Source: an uncultured Jeotgalicoccus sp. (GTDB lineage: Bacteria; Bacillota; Bacilli; Staphylococcales; Salinicoccaceae). From it: DNA of 7,116 bases. Position 1 is the stretch's first letter; each line of letters begins with the position of its first letter. Below the pieces are notes generated by a model. It searched no databases, was not told the origin of the DNA, and was given only the letters and a program-made list of their open reading frames with translations. Below are positions 6,076-7,116 of this stretch, one piece after another. The translations under genes and the position numbers were made by a program. The stretch lies in the NCBI GenBank assembly GCA_947631305.1, contig CANRKV010000079.1:1-7116 (forward strand), read 5' to 3'.

Positions 6076-6117
6076 AAAAATAAAACTGCCACTTAACTTT
6101 AAAAAGTAAGTGGCAGT
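6076..6117 (-). terminator. Intrinsic terminator of the DAHP synthase attenuator
   Basis: In the minus-strand RNA, ACTGCCACTTA (6107-6117) and TAAGTGGCAGT (6085-6095) are exact 11-base complements around a loop of 11 bases, followed by TTTTATTTTT (6075-6084). It ends ten bases before the AGGAGG of DAHP synthase and well downstream of the promoter, so its natural role is premature termination. Its 5' arm is also complementary over eight bases to 6153-6160, the candidate antiterminator. Confidence 0.92.
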
Positions 6118-6254
6118 GAGTATAGAAAAATATGTAGAAGTCCCGACTCCCAGCCACTTATTTAAAGTAAATGGCTAGACATTACAAAATCTTCAGCCAT
6201 CATTGATACAAACAGTTTGTTTTACGTTTGTACGAATGATGTGTACAAACGGTA

Positions 6255-6311
6255 TCAAAAATAGCTAAAGTAAAGACGGTTATTCAGTTGTGAAGTTGTA
6301 TGGGTTAACAT
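6255..6311 (-). CDS. Leader peptide rich in Tyr and Phe, 18 residues
   Basis: A short reading frame starts at ATG (6309-6311), nine bases after the strong ribosome site AAAGGAG (6321-6327), and ends at TGA (6255-6257). The peptide is MLTHTTSQLNNRLYFSYF. Tyrosine codons (TAC, TAT) and phenylalanine codons (TTT, TTT) make up four of the last five positions, just before the stop. It begins about 28 bases from the predicted transcript start, as in classical leader peptides such as pheL. With the first Tyr codon (6270-6272) in the A site, a ribosome would cover RNA to about 6259 and leave the first pairing segment (6243-6258) free. At the stop codon it would cover to about 6244 and mask it. The peptide itself probably has no further function. 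Confidence 0.8.
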   Translation of the reverse strand: MLTHTTSQLNNRLYFSYF

Positions 6312-6345
6312 AAATAACCGCTCCTTTGTAATGTATTTGATTGTA

Positions 6346-6375
6346 ATTATATGCCGGGTCATATTAGTTTGTCAA
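6346..6375 (-). promoter_or_regulatory. Promoter of the DAHP synthase-chorismate mutase operon
   Basis: Perfect consensus TTGACA (6370-6375) and TATAAT (6346-6351) on the minus strand, 18 bases apart. This is the strongest promoter in the window. The start would be near 6339, only 12 bases before the leader-peptide ribosome site. A strong, apparently unregulated initiation site with control moved downstream is what one expects of an attenuated operon. Confidence 0.85.
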
Positions 6376-6388
6376 TCTATTTATTAGA

Positions 6389-6423
6389 ATTAATTAAATG
6401 TTTACATAATTTAGTTAATTAAT
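6389..6423. repeat. Inverted repeat ATTAATTAA-N17-TTAATTAAT between divergent promoters
   Basis: ATTAATTAA (6389-6397) and TTAATTAAT (6415-6423) are exact inverted arms 26 bases apart centre to centre, about two and a half helical turns. They lie between the -35 of the DAHP synthase promoter and the tyrA promoter, the right arm touching the tyrA -35. This may be an operator, AT-rich UP elements, or composition; the arms are themselves partly self-complementary, which weakens the case. Confidence 0.3.
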
Positions 6424-6447
6424 GTATATTCATTCTTATAGTATAAT
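6419..6447 (+). promoter_or_regulatory. Promoter of tyrA
   Basis: A perfect TATAAT (6442-6447) stands on the plus strand with a weak -35 TTAATG (6419-6424) at 17 bases. Transcription from about 6454 gives a leader of roughly 20 bases, just enough for GGAGG (6458-6462). Unlike the divergent operon, tyrA has no room for an attenuator. Confidence 0.55.
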
Positions 6448-6472
6448 CGTAAAATACGGAGGCATTAAATAT

Positions 6473-7116
6473 ATGAATATAGCAATTATCGGTTTAGGAA
6501 ACATCGGAGGATCATTCGCTCTTTCTATTAAAGAAAATATCCCTGACGCTAATATATATGCAATAGATATTGATACTGCAGTCATTCAAAAAGCAAAAGA
6601 TCAGCATATTATCAAAGACGGTTCAGATGATTTTAAAAACATCATTCCGCATGCAGATTTAATTATTTTCGCAGTTTATCCAAAACTGCTCGTTCAGCTG
6701 GTAAGAGATTACTCCCCTCATTTAAAAGAAGGCTGCATCATTACCGACGTTACCGGTGTGAAGACATCCATAATAGATGAAGTTGAACCACTTCTCCCGG
6801 AACACGCCGATTTCGTTTTCGGTCATCCGATGGCAGGACGCGAAAATCGCGGCCTCGAATTCAGCAGCAGAGAAGTATTTATCGGTGCCAACTACTTAAT
6901 CACACCGACACCGCGTAACAAAGAAGAAAATATCGAGTTCCTGAAAAACTTCGTTAAGAAATTGGAATTCGGCAGTATTTCTGTAATTACCCCGGACTTC
7001 CACGACGAAGTAATCGGCTTCACGAGTCAGCTCGCACATGTTATTGCAATTTCATTAATCAACAGCGATGACGCCGAACGCAACACTAAAAAATTTACCG
7101 GTGACAGCTACCGTGA
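6473..7116 (+). CDS. tyrA: Prephenate dehydrogenase TyrA (partial, C-terminus beyond window)
   Basis: TyrA oxidatively decarboxylates prephenate to 4-hydroxyphenylpyruvate, the tyrosine precursor, with NAD+. The first 214 residues are visible. They show the Rossmann nucleotide motif GLGNIGGS (7-14) with an acidic residue at the end of the second strand (YAIDID, Asp32 or Asp34) suggesting NAD, then DVTGVK (92-97), the catalytic-histidine motif GHPMAGRE (117-124, His118), and FTSQLAHVIA (183-192) at the start of the helical dimerisation domain. The ATG follows GGAGG (6458-6462) with ten bases between. Staphylococcal-type TyrA carries a C-terminal ACT domain, which would lie outside the window. 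The gene is divergent from the operon that makes its substrate, prephenate, so both arms of the cluster serve tyrosine synthesis. Confidence 0.95.
   Translation, partial: MNIAIIGLGNIGGSFALSIKENIPDANIYAIDIDTAVIQKAKDQHIIKDGSDDFKNIIPHADLIIFAVYPKLLVQLVRDYSPHLKEGCIITDVTGVKTSIIDEVEPLLPEHADFVFGHPMAGRENRGLEFSSREVFIGANYLITPTPRNKEENIEFLKNFVKKLEFGSISVITPDFHDEVIGFTSQLAHVIAISLINSDDAERNTKKFTGDSYR

Larger units (their letters stand above)
6052..6339 (-). promoter_or_regulatory. Attenuator leader of the DAHP synthase operon
   Basis: The leader runs from the predicted start near 6339 to the DAHP synthase ATG. After the leader peptide it holds a chain of competing pairings, read on the minus-strand RNA. Segment 1 (6243-6258) pairs with segment 2 (6225-6233 and 6203-6209). 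Segment 2 (6226-6241) pairs instead with 6198-6213 as a 16-base stem with one mismatch and one wobble. AUGGCU (6195-6200) pairs with AGCCAU (6171-6176). AGCCAUUUA (6168-6176) pairs instead with UAAGUGGCU (6152-6160). UAAGUGGC (6153-6160) can pair with GCCACUUA (6107-6114), which is the 5' arm of the terminator. Pairings alternate, so opening one end flips the other. There is no T-box consensus. Complementarity is seen directly; the switching is inferred. Confidence 0.78.

Noticed and set aside
6052..6339. T-box riboswitch upstream of DAHP synthase
   Set aside because: The position and the terminator fit, but the conserved T-box sequence (AGGGTGGNACCGCG type) is absent. The GGCTGGGAGTCGGG stretch only loosely resembles it. 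A leader peptide explains the layout better.
1..7116. Mobile element, CRISPR array or tRNA/rRNA gene
   Set aside because: I saw no transposase or integrase frame, no regularly spaced repeats, and no tRNA-like arms. All genes belong to ordinary chromosomal families.

Overview
The window looks like chromosomal DNA of a low-GC Gram-positive coccus of the Staphylococcaceae. The fdhD product, with its SCCGKSR motif, and the glucosaminidase resemble staphylococcal proteins. The aromatic genes do not match the Staphylococcus aureus arrangement, where chorismate mutase and DAHP synthase are fused. A relative such as Jeotgalicoccus, Salinicoccus or Macrococcus is my best guess, from memory of families only. 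There is no sign of mobile DNA, CRISPR, or rRNA or tRNA genes.

Left part (1-2300). The start of an oxalate/formate-antiporter-family MFS transporter (minus strand, cut by the window edge) diverges from fdhD (plus), which encodes the sulfurtransferase that activates formate dehydrogenase. Their promoters appear to share one -10 element. fdhD converges, across a perfect 36-bp palindromic terminator, on a membrane-anchored N-acetylglucosaminidase (minus). That gene is preceded by an unannotated 58-codon gene for a small helix-turn-helix-like protein. The glucosaminidase promoter overlaps the end of the small gene, and its short leader contains a terminator-like hairpin running into the Shine-Dalgarno sequence.

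Middle part (2300-4705). A YuiF/NhaC-family membrane transporter (minus) diverges from metA (plus), a homoserine O-acetyltransferase of methionine synthesis. metA ends at a strong bidirectional GC-rich terminator shared with the aromatic operon coming the other way.

Right part (4707-7116). DAHP synthase and a monofunctional AroQ-class chorismate mutase form a two-gene operon (minus). tyrA, prephenate dehydrogenase, diverges from it (plus, cut by the window edge). Together they cover the committed first step of the shikimate pathway and the two steps from chorismate towards tyrosine.

The most interesting element is the roughly 290-nt leader of the DAHP synthase operon. A consensus promoter is followed at once by a well-placed Shine-Dalgarno sequence and an 18-codon reading frame, MLTHTTSQLNNRLYFSYF, whose last five codons are Tyr-Phe-Ser-Tyr-Phe. 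After it comes a chain of mutually exclusive complementary segments ending in an intrinsic terminator just before the DAHP synthase ribosome binding site. By hand analysis this is a ribosome-mediated transcription attenuator sensing tyrosine and phenylalanine. That is unusual for Firmicutes, where T-box, TRAP and riboswitch control dominate. All foldings are by eye and no energies were computed.
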